A DNA stretch of 59,681 nt from Candidatus Omnitrophota bacterium (GTDB lineage Bacteria; Hinthialibacterota; Hinthialibacteria; OLB16), in contig JACKFH010000022.1 in NCBI GenBank assembly GCA_020632575.1, forward strand, positions 1 to 59,681, read 5' to 3'. Shown piece by piece: positions 49,184 to 57,912 of this stretch. Every line of letters starts with the position of its first letter. The first letter of the stretch is position 1. The notes beneath the pieces are model-generated. The model was not told the origin of the DNA. It worked only from the letters and a program-made list of their open reading frames with translations, and ran no database searches. Both the position numbers and the translations under genes were made by a program.

Positions 49184-51364
49184 TCACTTCGTCAGATACC
49201 GGGTGACCCCATCCCACTTGTCTCCGGGCGGGGTTTCCGAATACTGGTGGCAGAGGTCGTAAAGCCGTTTTGTGGGGCCATCTTCGGGATTTTGCGATAG
49301 GAGCGATTTGAGCGATTGCAGGGCTTCGCTGAACTCTCGCTTCGCGTATTGGTCCAGAGCCTCCTCGTAGCGACGGGCGTTTTCCAATTCCTCGGAGGCG
49401 ACTTCATCGCTGTGTCCCAAGGGTTCAAAAATGACGGTCGCTTCGGTTTTCCCTTTGACTCGGACTCGGTCGATTTTGCGCCACTCGAATCCAGGCCCCG
49501 CGGCTGTGACCACACTCTCCGTGGCAAGCACCTCCGTGCCGTAGTAATTGTTGAGGGACTCGAGTCGCGCGGCCGTGTTCACTGTGTCGCCCAGCACCGT
49601 GTAGTTCAAACGGTCGGGGGAGCCGACATTGCCTACCACCGCCTCGCCGGTGCTTAATCCAAACCGAGTCAATAGAACCGGCTGGCCTCGGTTCATCCAC
49701 CGCTCGTTGTGCTCTCGAAGAAGGTCTCGGCATTGGAGGACCGCGCTGACTCCGTGCTTCGCGTGGTCTTCATCAGGGGAGGGGGCCCCCCAGAAGGCGA
49801 CAATCGCATCGCCGATGAATTTGTCGACTGTTGCGTTTTGTTCGTTCAGGGCGGCGAGCATCAAACTGAAATATTCCGCCATATGATGGGTCAGTTCATC
49901 CGGCTCCATCCCCTCCGCGAGGTTGGTGAACCCCTCAATGTCCGTGAAAAGAATCGTCAGAGCCTCGGTTCGACCTCCGATCTGAGCCACCTCCCCGCGT
50001 TGAAGGAGTTCTCGGACAAGTTCGAGCGGAACATAGCGCGAAAAGGAATCCAAAGCGCTGGTCATCTGGGCGTGAGCGTCCGCCAATTGAGAGACCTCGG
50101 TCAAAGAAGAGTGAACGGGTATGTCTTCACTCAGATCCAGGTGACGGATCCGATCGCTTTTGGCGGCCAATTGCTCCAGTGGTTCGCTATAACGGCGCGC
50201 CAAGATCACAACCATCAGGGTGGCTACCACCAGAGCAATCGCGCAGATAAGCAGGACAAGGTTTCTTTGTTGGATAGCGGGACCGAGGAAATCGCGCTCT
50301 GGAACCACGACACCGATCCAGAGGCGTTGGTTCCTCAGATCGAATGGTCGGAACCCGCCCCACCAGTATTCGCCCCCGCTTTTGAAGCGGAAATGACGAG
50401 TCTCATGGTCCACATCCGAACTATTGCCGATCTTAAGTAGACTCGCGGCTTTCGCCACATTGTCCAGATCGAGTTCGGTGGGAGTCAAAAGGGTCGCCGC
50501 GTCATCCGCCTTGGTTCCCGCTCCCTCGCGTTCGGCCGGATTTCGAAGACGTTCTCGGATCTCATCGGGGTCCGACCAGCGTTCATCGGCGGGCAGACCG
50601 AGGATGGAGCCATCGGAGTGGAGGACAAAAACCTTGCCATGCGGGCTCGGTCTCAGGCGCGCGGTGAATCGGGACAGGTCCATCAACAGGAGATCGAAAG
50701 CCACCAACCGAGTTCTCCCGGTCTTCTCGTCTTTCCATTTCAATGTCGCCGTCAAGCCGGCGTCCTTGGTAATGAAAAAGTAGTACGGATTTGTCCAGAA
50801 GATTTCATTCAGGGGAGGTTCGGTGTAGTAATTTCTCTTACGAGGATCGTAATCGCGGACATCCTCGGGAAGCGGATTGGTTCGGTAAGGTTCCAGATCG
50901 TCGGTCCAGAGCGCCTCGTACCCGGCATCCGGGCCCTGATCGGCCCACACAACACGGTTGTACCATTCGTAATCCTCACCCCCTCGAAGATCTCTGAACA
51001 GGAGGTACTCGAATCCTTCGTCATGGACCACCATCATCGAGGTGACCTGTCGATGTTCGTTGAGCAAAGGGACGAAGACGGCGTTGAACTGTTCCAGATC
51101 CTCGCGTCCCTCATAATCGAGAAGGCCCGAATTCCACCAATCTCGGGATGCGAGCACGAGGCCTTCGATGGACCCGAAGAAGTTTCGCATCGACTCATCC
51201 GCCCGCTGAGCCGATTGTTCGATCAAACGTTCCGAAAGGACTCGAACCGTCCTCCTGGCTCCCCAGATAGTGACCGCTAGGATTGTGATCGAAACCGACA
51301 GAAGGAGCACCAACAGATTGCGTAATAGGCTGGTTCTGATACTGACCGTGGAAGATTTCTTCAT
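49184..51364 (-). CDS. Membrane class IIIb adenylate cyclase with dCache and HAMP domains
   Basis: 726 residues. TM1 (LLVLLLSVSITILAVTIW) and TM2 (NLVLLICAIALVVATLMVVIL) flank a periplasmic dCache-type sensor of about 330 residues. HAMP follows (RRYSEPLEQLAAKSDRIRHLDLSEDIP), then the class III catalytic domain (about 460-640): ILFTDIEGFTNLAEGM and DKFIGDAIVAFWGAP bear the metal-binding Asps, and VNTAARLES the transition-state residues. The base-selecting positions read Lys in DKFIGD and Thr in NYTVLGDTVN, the class IIIb adenylate cyclase pair. A TPR-like tail ends the protein. It would make cAMP in response to an external ligand. The neighbouring PQQ-propeller gene lies 60 bp upstream on the same strand. 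Confidence 0.94.
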   Translation of the reverse strand: MKKSSTVSIRTSLLRNLLVLLLSVSITILAVTIWGARRTVRVLSERLIEQSAQRADESMRNFFGSIEGLVLASRDWWNSGLLDYEGREDLEQFNAVFVPLLNEHRQVTSMMVVHDEGFEYLLFRDLRGGEDYEWYNRVVWADQGPDAGYEALWTDDLEPYRTNPLPEDVRDYDPRKRNYYTEPPLNEIFWTNPYYFFITKDAGLTATLKWKDEKTGRTRLVAFDLLLMDLSRFTARLRPSPHGKVFVLHSDGSILGLPADERWSDPDEIRERLRNPAEREGAGTKADDAATLLTPTELDLDNVAKAASLLKIGNSSDVDHETRHFRFKSGGEYWWGGFRPFDLRNQRLWIGVVVPERDFLGPAIQQRNLVLLICAIALVVATLMVVILARRYSEPLEQLAAKSDRIRHLDLSEDIPVHSSLTEVSQLADAHAQMTSALDSFSRYVPLELVRELLQRGEVAQIGGRTEALTILFTDIEGFTNLAEGMEPDELTHHMAEYFSLMLAALNEQNATVDKFIGDAIVAFWGAPSPDEDHAKHGVSAVLQCRDLLREHNERWMNRGQPVLLTRFGLSTGEAVVGNVGSPDRLNYTVLGDTVNTAARLESLNNYYGTEVLATESVVTAAGPGFEWRKIDRVRVKGKTEATVIFEPLGHSDEVASEELENARRYEEALDQYAKREFSEALQSLKSLLSQNPEDGPTKRLYDLCHQYSETPPGDKWDGVTRYLTK

Positions 51365-51424
51365 TACCTGATTTTAGCGGCTAATCCCCTTAGGTGGATA
51401 TCCCTATTGGGATCCGTGAGTGAC

Positions 51425-52726
51425 TTATTCTTTGGCGAGGGAGCCGCACACGATTCGATCGTCATTCCTCGCGAAGATATGCTTGTAAGCGTAAGCGGGG
51501 TGAGACCAGGCGACTTTTCCCTCTCGATAACGTGGATCCGAGGTGGCGTTGAGGACCGAGGTGCGATCGATCTCGGTGAATCCGTCGGGCGATAATTTCC
51601 CAATGATCAATTCGCCGTGTTCGTTGAACATGAACCAGCGATCTCCATTCCGGACGAAATGAATATTCCCCCACCTGACATTGGAGACAGCGGTGAGGTC
51701 CTCCCAGATTCGATCGCCTGTGGCCGCCTCCAAACAGCGAAGTTCTCCGTAACTGTCCACGCCATAGATGTAATCCCCTTCGAGAATGGGAGTGCTGATG
51801 ATGCAATGGAGACTGTCGGTGTTTCGTTCGTTAATTCCTTTTCGTCGCCAAACCTTTTCAGCAGTCAACGTGTCGGGGCTCAACTTCAGCAGCAGCGATC
51901 CGTCATAGAAGGCCGATACGAAGACTCGATTGGCGTCGAAGACCGGAGTCGCCACATTGAGAACCATCCGACTCGGTTTAAAGGGATGGCTCCAGTGGAC
52001 CTCCCCATTGTCAGGGTTCAAACCGGATAGGCTTTCTCCGGTCCAAGCCACCAGTACAGGCTCACCGGCTTGTTCAATCAGGATCGGCGAGGAATAGGAG
52101 GGTTTTTCGTCGAGAGCACGCCATCTCTCTTCGCCAGTCTTCTTGTCCAACGATATGAGGCAGGCGCCATCCGCGCCGCCGATCATTAAAATCACCGAGT
52201 CCTTATAAATCAGCGGCGAGGCGGCAATCCCCCAAATCGGCATGTCAATTTCATACTCGGTTTGAAGATCCTTTGCGAATAGTGTCTCCCCACTTGCGGC
52301 GTCATAGGAGTGGAAGTTTCCCATCGTTCCCAGCGCATAAGCGCGTCCCTCATCGATGGTGACCGAAGCCCGTGGTCCGAGGTCGTAGTCCACCTTATAA
52401 ACCGCCTCGTAGGAGGTGGACCAAATGGATTTCCCGGTCTCCCAGTCAAGACAGTGGACCCGCTCGATTTCCGTTGGCTGAGTCTGACGGTCCATGACAT
52501 AAACTCGACCCTCGGCCACAGTGGGTCCGTTGTATCCCGGTCCTATCGGCACGCTCCATTTTAGGGGGAGTTGATCCTCCTCGAACTCCTTCACTATTCC
52601 GTTCTCCGGCCAAACTCCATCTCGGTTGGGGCCTCTCCATTGAGGCCAGTCGGAGGCTGCCGCGGCGATAGACAATAAGCCTAGAATACCCGTTGAAAGA
52701 ACGATAATGAGCGGCTGGATACGCAT
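51425..52726 (-). CDS. Secreted PQQ-like beta-propeller protein
   Basis: 433 residues, signal peptide ending AAA-SDWPQWRGPNRDG, the usual start of this group. Blade repeats such as LDWETGKSIWSTSYE, YDAASGETLFAKDL, SLDKKTGEERWRALDE, LNPDNGEVHWSHPF and LEAATGDRIWEDL match the PQQ_2/BamB-like propeller (x-D-x-x-T-G-x-x-x-W). Most such proteins in planctomycete-like bacteria have no proven activity. The alcohol dehydrogenase metal and PQQ residues are not apparent. AAGGGGAG precedes the ATG. Same strand and directly upstream of the cyclase, so possibly co-transcribed; a role in ligand binding for signalling is speculation. Confidence 0.9.
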   Translation of the reverse strand: MRIQPLIIVLSTGILGLLSIAAAASDWPQWRGPNRDGVWPENGIVKEFEEDQLPLKWSVPIGPGYNGPTVAEGRVYVMDRQTQPTEIERVHCLDWETGKSIWSTSYEAVYKVDYDLGPRASVTIDEGRAYALGTMGNFHSYDAASGETLFAKDLQTEYEIDMPIWGIAASPLIYKDSVILMIGGADGACLISLDKKTGEERWRALDEKPSYSSPILIEQAGEPVLVAWTGESLSGLNPDNGEVHWSHPFKPSRMVLNVATPVFDANRVFVSAFYDGSLLLKLSPDTLTAEKVWRRKGINERNTDSLHCIISTPILEGDYIYGVDSYGELRCLEAATGDRIWEDLTAVSNVRWGNIHFVRNGDRWFMFNEHGELIIGKLSPDGFTEIDRTSVLNATSDPRYREGKVAWSHPAYAYKHIFARNDDRIVCGSLAKE

Positions 52727-52897
52727 GGAACTCCCCTTTCAGGATTAAGACCACTTTTGGGTGGATTTGAAGAGTGTCGGAAACCCTATTAAAAGGAGCA
52801 TACGGGTGGCCAAACCCATTGTCACGTCAGAATTTCAAATTATCGCTTGACCAGACTGTGGGTGTGGGGCATTTTCAATGTGAAGATGGAGGAAGGC

Positions 52898-54493
52898 ATG
52901 GACCGCAGAAGTTTTATCCAGCAATCGATCACCGGAGCGACCGCGCTGTCGGGCATTTCCAGTGCGAGACCATCTGAAGCGGAGGAACGCCTCCCGGACC
53001 GAGGGGATGCGAGAGGCAAACCCAACATCCTCTTCATCATGACCGATCAGCAACGCTATGATTGTCTCGGCGCGAATGGGAACCGGATCATCCAGACCCC
53101 CAACCTGGATCGACTTGCATCCCAGTCAGCCAATTTCTCGCATTGCTACGTGCAAGCCCCGGTTTGTGTCCCCTCTCGGGCCTGCTTTTTCACCGGTCGC
53201 TATGCCCATTCCCACCGAAACCGGGTCAACTACACGGAATTACCCTCTGATGAAACATTGATGCAACATCGGTTGCGAGAGGCCGGATACAGCACCTGCT
53301 TGGTGGGAAAGACGCACCTCTATTACGATTACCCACCGACCCGCGAGGAGGCGATGCGGACCGGATTTGACACCGTGGAGCTCCATGACGGAGCAGGATC
53401 GACCGACCCTTGGTCGGACTATGTCAAGTGGCGAAACCAAAACGACCCCAAGAAAGATGTCTACTACCGCGCCTTGGCCCGCCCCGAGAAAGATGTCGGC
53501 TACTCCGGGAAAACCAACCCCTTCCTTTGCGCCATTGATGAAGAGTTTACGGATACAAGTTGGACCGGTTTAAAAACGAGAGAACATTTGAAAAGGTTGG
53601 CGGAAAAAAAGGAGCCCTTCTTTTTGTTTTCATCCTACTGGAAACCGCACTCGCCATTCGAAGTCCCGAGGCCCTTCGATTCTCTCTACAATGATGTCGA
53701 TTTCGAATTACCCAAACAAGAATCGTTGGAGGATATTCAAAAACTCCCGCTTCCCCTTCAAAAACTGATACTCAGAGGGAATAACCCGCCCTATGACATG
53801 GATCGCAAGCGTTTGGAGTGGATCTATCGTTCTTATTACGGGGCGATCACTCACATCGATCGCGAGGTGGGAACGACTTTAGACACGTTGGACGAACTAG
53901 GGTTGAGCGACGACACCATTGTGGTCTTCTGTTCCGATCACGGAGACCAACTCCTCGAACATGGTCTGATGGGAAAGAATGTATTTTTCGAGGCCTCCGA
54001 AAGAGTCCCCTTCATGATCCGATTTCCCGGGAAGATTCAACCTGGCCAGTACGATGAGTTCATGGAAACCATCGATGTGCTCCCGACTCTTTTCGAACTC
54101 ATTGGCCTGGAGGAGCCTTATCCCTGCCAGGGTCAAAGCATGGTTCCTCTCATCAGCGGCGAAGGAAAGTCATTCACTCCCCGAGATTGCGTGTTCAGCG
54201 AAAATGTCATCCCCGAGGTGTTCTCTAGCAGTTTTTTCTTTGAGAAGGACCGCGGCGTGAAAGGGATCCGTCACCCCGACGCCAAGATGATTTGGACGAG
54301 AGAATGGAAGTTCAACTACTATCCCGAGGGATACGCCGAACTCTACCATCTCAAGGACGACCCAAACGAGCAGCGAAACCTTGCCGGCGACCCGGACTAT
54401 CGAAACACCGAAAGGGAATTGAAGGACCGAATCCTTGATTGGTTGATCAATTCGGTCGAAACCGACCAGATCGCTGAGAGGTGGTTGGTGTGA
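52898..54493 (+). CDS. Tat-exported sulfatase 4
   Basis: 531 residues. ATG 52898 is preferred: GGAGG lies five bases upstream, and MDRRSFIQQSITGATALSG is a twin-arginine signal; the open frame upstream adds 17 residues. The formylglycine motif is CVPSRACFFTGRY with Cys90. MTDQQRYDCLG supplies the first metal site in the QQ form, and CSDHGDQLLEHGLMGKNVFFE the second. This branch (D-x-Q-Q-R-x-D, HGDQLL.HGL.GK) covers choline-sulfatase-like and glycan sulfatases. It is followed by sulfatase 5 after a 269-bp stretch occupied by an inverted-repeat element; the two were probably an operon before insertion. Confidence 0.95.
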   Translation: MDRRSFIQQSITGATALSGISSARPSEAEERLPDRGDARGKPNILFIMTDQQRYDCLGANGNRIIQTPNLDRLASQSANFSHCYVQAPVCVPSRACFFTGRYAHSHRNRVNYTELPSDETLMQHRLREAGYSTCLVGKTHLYYDYPPTREEAMRTGFDTVELHDGAGSTDPWSDYVKWRNQNDPKKDVYYRALARPEKDVGYSGKTNPFLCAIDEEFTDTSWTGLKTREHLKRLAEKKEPFFLFSSYWKPHSPFEVPRPFDSLYNDVDFELPKQESLEDIQKLPLPLQKLILRGNNPPYDMDRKRLEWIYRSYYGAITHIDREVGTTLDTLDELGLSDDTIVVFCSDHGDQLLEHGLMGKNVFFEASERVPFMIRFPGKIQPGQYDEFMETIDVLPTLFELIGLEEPYPCQGQSMVPLISGEGKSFTPRDCVFSENVIPEVFSSSFFFEKDRGVKGIRHPDAKMIWTREWKFNYYPEGYAELYHLKDDPNEQRNLAGDPDYRNTERELKDRILDWLINSVETDQIAERWLV

Positions 54494-54497
54494 CAGG

Positions 54498-54781
54498 TTG
54501 AATCATGGAAACGCATGGAAAGGGGAACATGGAAACCATGGAAGAAAAACAGTCCTATCGAGGTTTAGCAAAAGGTTATAGGTTTACTGACCAACTTCGG
54601 AGCAACGCGTATCCAAGTCAAACGCCTCGAATACGACCAAGAGAAAGAGAGAGGAAGACCCCAACGATGAGATCACGAAGAAAGTCTCAAACCAGGTGCG
54701 CGAGTTTATCTCCCGAGAATCGCCGATTCTCGCCGTTCCATGCTTTTCCATGTTTCTTTTCCATGGCCTTCCATGATTCAA
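54498..54781. mobile_element. MITE-like element with imperfect terminal inverted repeats
   Basis: About 284 bp bounded by inverted repeats of ~46 bp. The left arm starts TTGAATCATGGAA at 54498; the right arm is the complement, ending TTCCATGATTCAA at 54781. Both arms are built from repeated CATGGAAA units and match at roughly 80% with two one-base gaps. Just inside the right arm is a perfect hairpin, CGAGAATC-GCC-GATTCTCG (54714-54732). No transposase or other gene is recognisable in the interior, although one frame (from 54505) stays open through it into sulfatase 5. A third copy of the arm lies at 58561-58609. Target-site duplication not identified. Confidence 0.6.
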
Positions 54782-56313
54782 TTCTTTTTATCGTTTCAAT
54801 CCTCACCCTCCTCACCCCCACCCTCTATGCACAGGAGAATGCCGTGTCCGCCGACAAACGCCCCAATGTCCTCTTCATCATGGGGGACCAGCACCGCTAC
54901 GACTGCCTCGGAGTCGCGGGCAACCCCGATGTCAAAACCCCCAACCTTGATTCGATCGCTGAGGATGGGGTCCACTATACCAACACGTATTGTTCTTACC
55001 CGGTTTGCACGCCTGCCAGATACTCGCTCCTTTCCGGAGTGCCGGTGCATGAACATTGCGGTTGGTCCAACCACGCCACTCCCTGCGATGGGACGCCCAT
55101 GTATCCCCGCATCCTCAGAGAGAATGGATATCGAACCAAAGCGGTGGGCAAAATGCATTTCACCCCGACTTACCTCGATCTCGGTTTCTCTGAAATGCTC
55201 CTTGCTGAACAGAATGGCCCGGGGCGTTGGGACGACGATTACCATCGTTACCTCAAATCCAAAGGATTGACCGATGTGAATGATCTCGAGGATCAGGAAA
55301 GGAATTATCGGGATGAGGCGAGAGACAACTACTGGGAAACTTTTGGAGCCCTGACATCCAACCTCCCCGAGGAGTATCACTCGACCACTTGGATCGGCGA
55401 CCGTGCTGTGGAGGACTTAGCAACCTGGAAGGGCGGAGGAAATCTCCTAAAGGTCTCGTTCATTAAACCTCATCACCCGTTCGACCCGCCCGAACCCTGG
55501 GACAAAATGTACGATCCCGAAGCGATGACCATCCTTCCCGGTTGGACAGGGGAGTGTTTCGAACGGGATCTGGCTCGTGGCCGGGGGTATTTTCACAACG
55601 ACACCTTGACGAAGGAGGCCCTCAAACGATGCATGGCCTACTATTACGCCACCATCTCGCAAATCGATCATCAGATCGGCAGGATGATTCAAACGCTCAA
55701 AGACAAGGGGCTCTATGAGAACACATTGATCCTTTACACCAGCGACCATGGGGAGTATCTCGGTTATCACCACCTTCTCCTGAAAGGGAACTACATGTAT
55801 GAGCCGGTTGTTCGAATACCGCTGGTGATCAAATACCCCAACTCGGATCGGAAGGGGGAGGAATCCACCCAATTTGTTTCCAACGTCGATCTGGCGCCGA
55901 CTATTCTGAAAGCCTGTGGATTCGATCCCGCTCCGGAGATGGAAGGTGTCGATCTCGGAAAAAACTCGAAGGGTCACGACAAGATTTTTGTGGAACAAGG
56001 TCCCTACGATGTCATGGTAAGGGATAGTCGCTTCAAACTGATTCACTCCGATCAAAAGGACCGGGTCAGCATGTTCTTCGATCTGGAGAAGGATCCCCTC
56101 GAGATGGTCGATCTATGCGATGACCAGGAATACGCTGAAAAGATCGCCGAATTCGAACAAGCCATCCATGATTGGAGAGGGGTGGATGCCTTCAAGAATC
56201 ATGTGGACGAGTTCGCTCCCGTTATCGATCAACCCAATGTCCCCGATCTGGGCGATGGGCATCGTGAAGAGATGCAAAAGTATTTCGCGGAAGGCATGAG
56301 GAAAAAGGAATAA
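54763..56313 (+). CDS. Secreted sulfatase 5, start formed by an inverted-repeat element
   Basis: 516 residues from ATG 54763, which opens a signal peptide (MAFHDSILFIVSILTLL... ending YAQ-E). The frame is open back to 54505, but those 86 residues are encoded by the repeat element and look non-protein-like. The chosen ATG and the first seven residues (MAFHDSI) lie inside the right inverted repeat; no ribosome site is visible, so expression may be altered. The formylglycine motif is CTPARYSLLSG with Cys82. MGDQHRYDCLG and YTSDHGEYLGYHHLLLKGNYMYEPVVRIPL match the sulfatase 4 branch. It ends before a bidirectional terminator shared with HU. Confidence 0.9.
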   Translation: MAFHDSILFIVSILTLLTPTLYAQENAVSADKRPNVLFIMGDQHRYDCLGVAGNPDVKTPNLDSIAEDGVHYTNTYCSYPVCTPARYSLLSGVPVHEHCGWSNHATPCDGTPMYPRILRENGYRTKAVGKMHFTPTYLDLGFSEMLLAEQNGPGRWDDDYHRYLKSKGLTDVNDLEDQERNYRDEARDNYWETFGALTSNLPEEYHSTTWIGDRAVEDLATWKGGGNLLKVSFIKPHHPFDPPEPWDKMYDPEAMTILPGWTGECFERDLARGRGYFHNDTLTKEALKRCMAYYYATISQIDHQIGRMIQTLKDKGLYENTLILYTSDHGEYLGYHHLLLKGNYMYEPVVRIPLVIKYPNSDRKGEESTQFVSNVDLAPTILKACGFDPAPEMEGVDLGKNSKGHDKIFVEQGPYDVMVRDSRFKLIHSDQKDRVSMFFDLEKDPLEMVDLCDDQEYAEKIAEFEQAIHDWRGVDAFKNHVDEFAPVIDQPNVPDLGDGHREEMQKYFAEGMRKKE

Positions 56314-56342
56314 ACCTCGGTCTCGAATCAGAGTCTGTCTTT

Positions 56343-56378
56343 AAAAAAAGGCCCGCTTGTTTTCGCAAGCGGGCCTTT
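56343..56378. terminator. Bidirectional terminator between sulfatase 5 and HU
   Basis: GGCCCGCTTG (56350-56359) pairs perfectly with CAAGCGGGCC (56366-56375) around a 6-nt loop. Seven As precede and three Ts follow, so it ends transcription from both strands, most strongly for the minus-strand HU gene. Confidence 0.92.
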
Positions 56379-56400
56379 CCAATTGACCGTGATTTCGTCC

Positions 56401-56697
56401 TTACTTCTTGGGCGGAACGATCGCGTCCTTGCACGCTTTCGCGACACGGAACTTCACGACCTTCTTGGCCGGAATCTTGATCTGCTCGCCGGTGGCGGGG
56501 TTGCGGCCCATGCGCGCCTTGCGCTGCACGAGGACGAGTTTACCAATGCCCGGAACGGTGAAGCCGGTCTTGGCTTCCTTGTAAGCGATCTCGGCCAGGT
56601 CCTCCAGAAGACCCTTCACTGTCGCTTTCGGAAGCTCATGCTTGTCGGCCAGCGCTGAAATCAACTGGGCTTTGGTCATCGGTTTTTTTGGTGGCAT
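56401..56697 (-). CDS. hup: HU-family DNA-binding protein
   Basis: 98 residues from the ATG at 56697, with GAGGAG about ten bases upstream (an earlier in-frame codon is not needed). MTKAQLISALADKHELPKATVKGLLEDLAEIAYKEAK forms the dimerising helices. FTVPGIGKLVLVQRKARMGRNPATGEQIKIPAKKVVKFRVAKACKDA forms the saddle and the DNA-gripping arms, with the conserved GRNPATGE. Dimers bend DNA in the nucleoid. A short basic N-terminal extension (MPPKKP) is present. A 7-bp palindrome, TTTTCGC-TCAT-GCGAAAA (56752-56769), lies just upstream and may be an operator overlapping the promoter. Confidence 0.97.
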   Translation of the reverse strand: MPPKKPMTKAQLISALADKHELPKATVKGLLEDLAEIAYKEAKTGFTVPGIGKLVLVQRKARMGRNPATGEQIKIPAKKVVKFRVAKACKDAIVPPKK

Positions 56698-56751
56698 TTG
56701 TCGATTCTCCTCTAATACCATCTCATCAAAAAAAGATTGTACCTCAACTTG

Positions 56752-56769
56752 TTTTCGCTCATGCGAAAA
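56752..56769. promoter_or_regulatory. Palindrome upstream of HU, possible operator
   Basis: TTTTCGC (56752-56758) and GCGAAAA (56763-56769) are perfect inverted arms with a 4-base centre. On the minus strand a TACAAT (56741-56736) could be the -10 box, which would put the palindrome over the -35 region. Confidence 0.3.
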
Positions 56770-56855
56770 ACGGGGGAGATCATGCCAGAAACCGACAGGT
56801 TATTGAAGGGGTAAGCCTTCATTTCGACCAATAACCATCGGGTCGTTCGTCGATC

Positions 56856-57896
56856 TTACGGTTTCAGAACGACCCTCATTCCGACCTTGTCCTCGGCCGC
56901 CTGAAAGCCCTCGACAGCCGACTCCAGCGGGTAGACATGACTGATGTACTTCTTCATATCGATTCGCCCGGAAGCAATGAGATCGACTGCCTTGGATAGG
57001 TGGCTTGGGACCGCGCCATGCGATCCGAACAGGAAAATCTCCTTGTAATGAAGGATGTTTGTGTCGATCGGGACGATGCTCTTGCCTTTTGGCAACCCCC
57101 CGAAGAGGTTGATTCGAGCTCGATGGGCCGCGTAATGGAGCGTCTCCGCCTGGGCTTCCGGAGAGGGGCAAGCGGTCAATATGATGTTCGCTCCCTCCCC
57201 GTGGGTCTCTTCGAGAACCCTTTCAACCGTATTCTCCTCGGAGGAACAGATGGTCACATCGACTCCGTATTCCTTGGCGACCTCGAGGCGCGGCCGTGAA
57301 CGGTTGACCACAATGGTTTTGGTCACCCCCATCAGCTTGCCGAGTTCCGTTAGCAGGATGCCTAGCGGCCCCGCCCCCACGACCACCATGGTATCGCCGA
57401 GTTCCGGCCGACAGAGTTCGATTCCATTCAGACAACAGGCGAGTGGTTCTCCCAGGGCGGCTTCCTCGAACGAGACATGAGCGGGGAGTTTCGCGATCGG
57501 CCCATGCTCGACCACCAGGTCGTTCAGGAGAACATACTCGGCGAAACTGCCCGGGAACTGATACCCCATCGCGTAGTTGATCGGACAATTGTTCCCCAGC
57601 CCCTTCATGCACATTTCGCATTTCCCGCAGGGGACATCTCCGCCTAGGGCGATTCGGTCTCCAACTTGAAAACCCGCCACCTTGGAACCGACCTCGACAA
57701 TTTCGCCGGAGGCCTCATGGCCCATGATCGCGGGAGGGGTTAAACGGGTGTTGCCATGGTGGAACATCCGGATGTCCGAGCCGCAAATGGCGCAGGCACC
57801 AACCTTCACCAAGATGCTGTGGTCGTCAATCTCGGGTTTCGGAACTTCTTTGACCACCAACTTTTCGAGGTCTTCCAATACGGCGGCTTTCATCAT
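56856..57896 (-). CDS. Zinc-dependent alcohol/polyol dehydrogenase (MDR family)
   Basis: 346 residues of the medium-chain dehydrogenase/reductase family. Catalytic zinc ligands: Cys38 in CAICGSD, His60 and Glu61 in IMGHEASG, and the later ALGEPLACCLNGIE. The structural zinc site is C-x2-C-x2-C-x7-C (Cys90, 93, 96, 104). The NAD-binding loop is VVGAGPLGILLTELGK. The pattern is of the threonine/sorbitol dehydrogenase subgroup that oxidises polyols or sugar-related alcohols in the cytoplasm. It follows riboflavin synthase by 16 bp on the same strand and may be co-transcribed, though no functional link is obvious. Substrate uncertain. Confidence 0.93.
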   Translation of the reverse strand: MMKAAVLEDLEKLVVKEVPKPEIDDHSILVKVGACAICGSDIRMFHHGNTRLTPPAIMGHEASGEIVEVGSKVAGFQVGDRIALGGDVPCGKCEMCMKGLGNNCPINYAMGYQFPGSFAEYVLLNDLVVEHGPIAKLPAHVSFEEAALGEPLACCLNGIELCRPELGDTMVVVGAGPLGILLTELGKLMGVTKTIVVNRSRPRLEVAKEYGVDVTICSSEENTVERVLEETHGEGANIILTACPSPEAQAETLHYAAHRARINLFGGLPKGKSIVPIDTNILHYKEIFLFGSHGAVPSHLSKAVDLIASGRIDMKKYISHVYPLESAVEGFQAAEDKVGMRVVLKP

Positions 57897-57912
57897 TTGA
57901 AGTTTATTCTCC

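Noticed and set aside
54505..54762. 86-residue N-terminal extension of sulfatase 5
   Set aside because: Encoded by the inverted-repeat element (METHGKGNMETMEEK...), highly charged, precedes a proper signal peptide.
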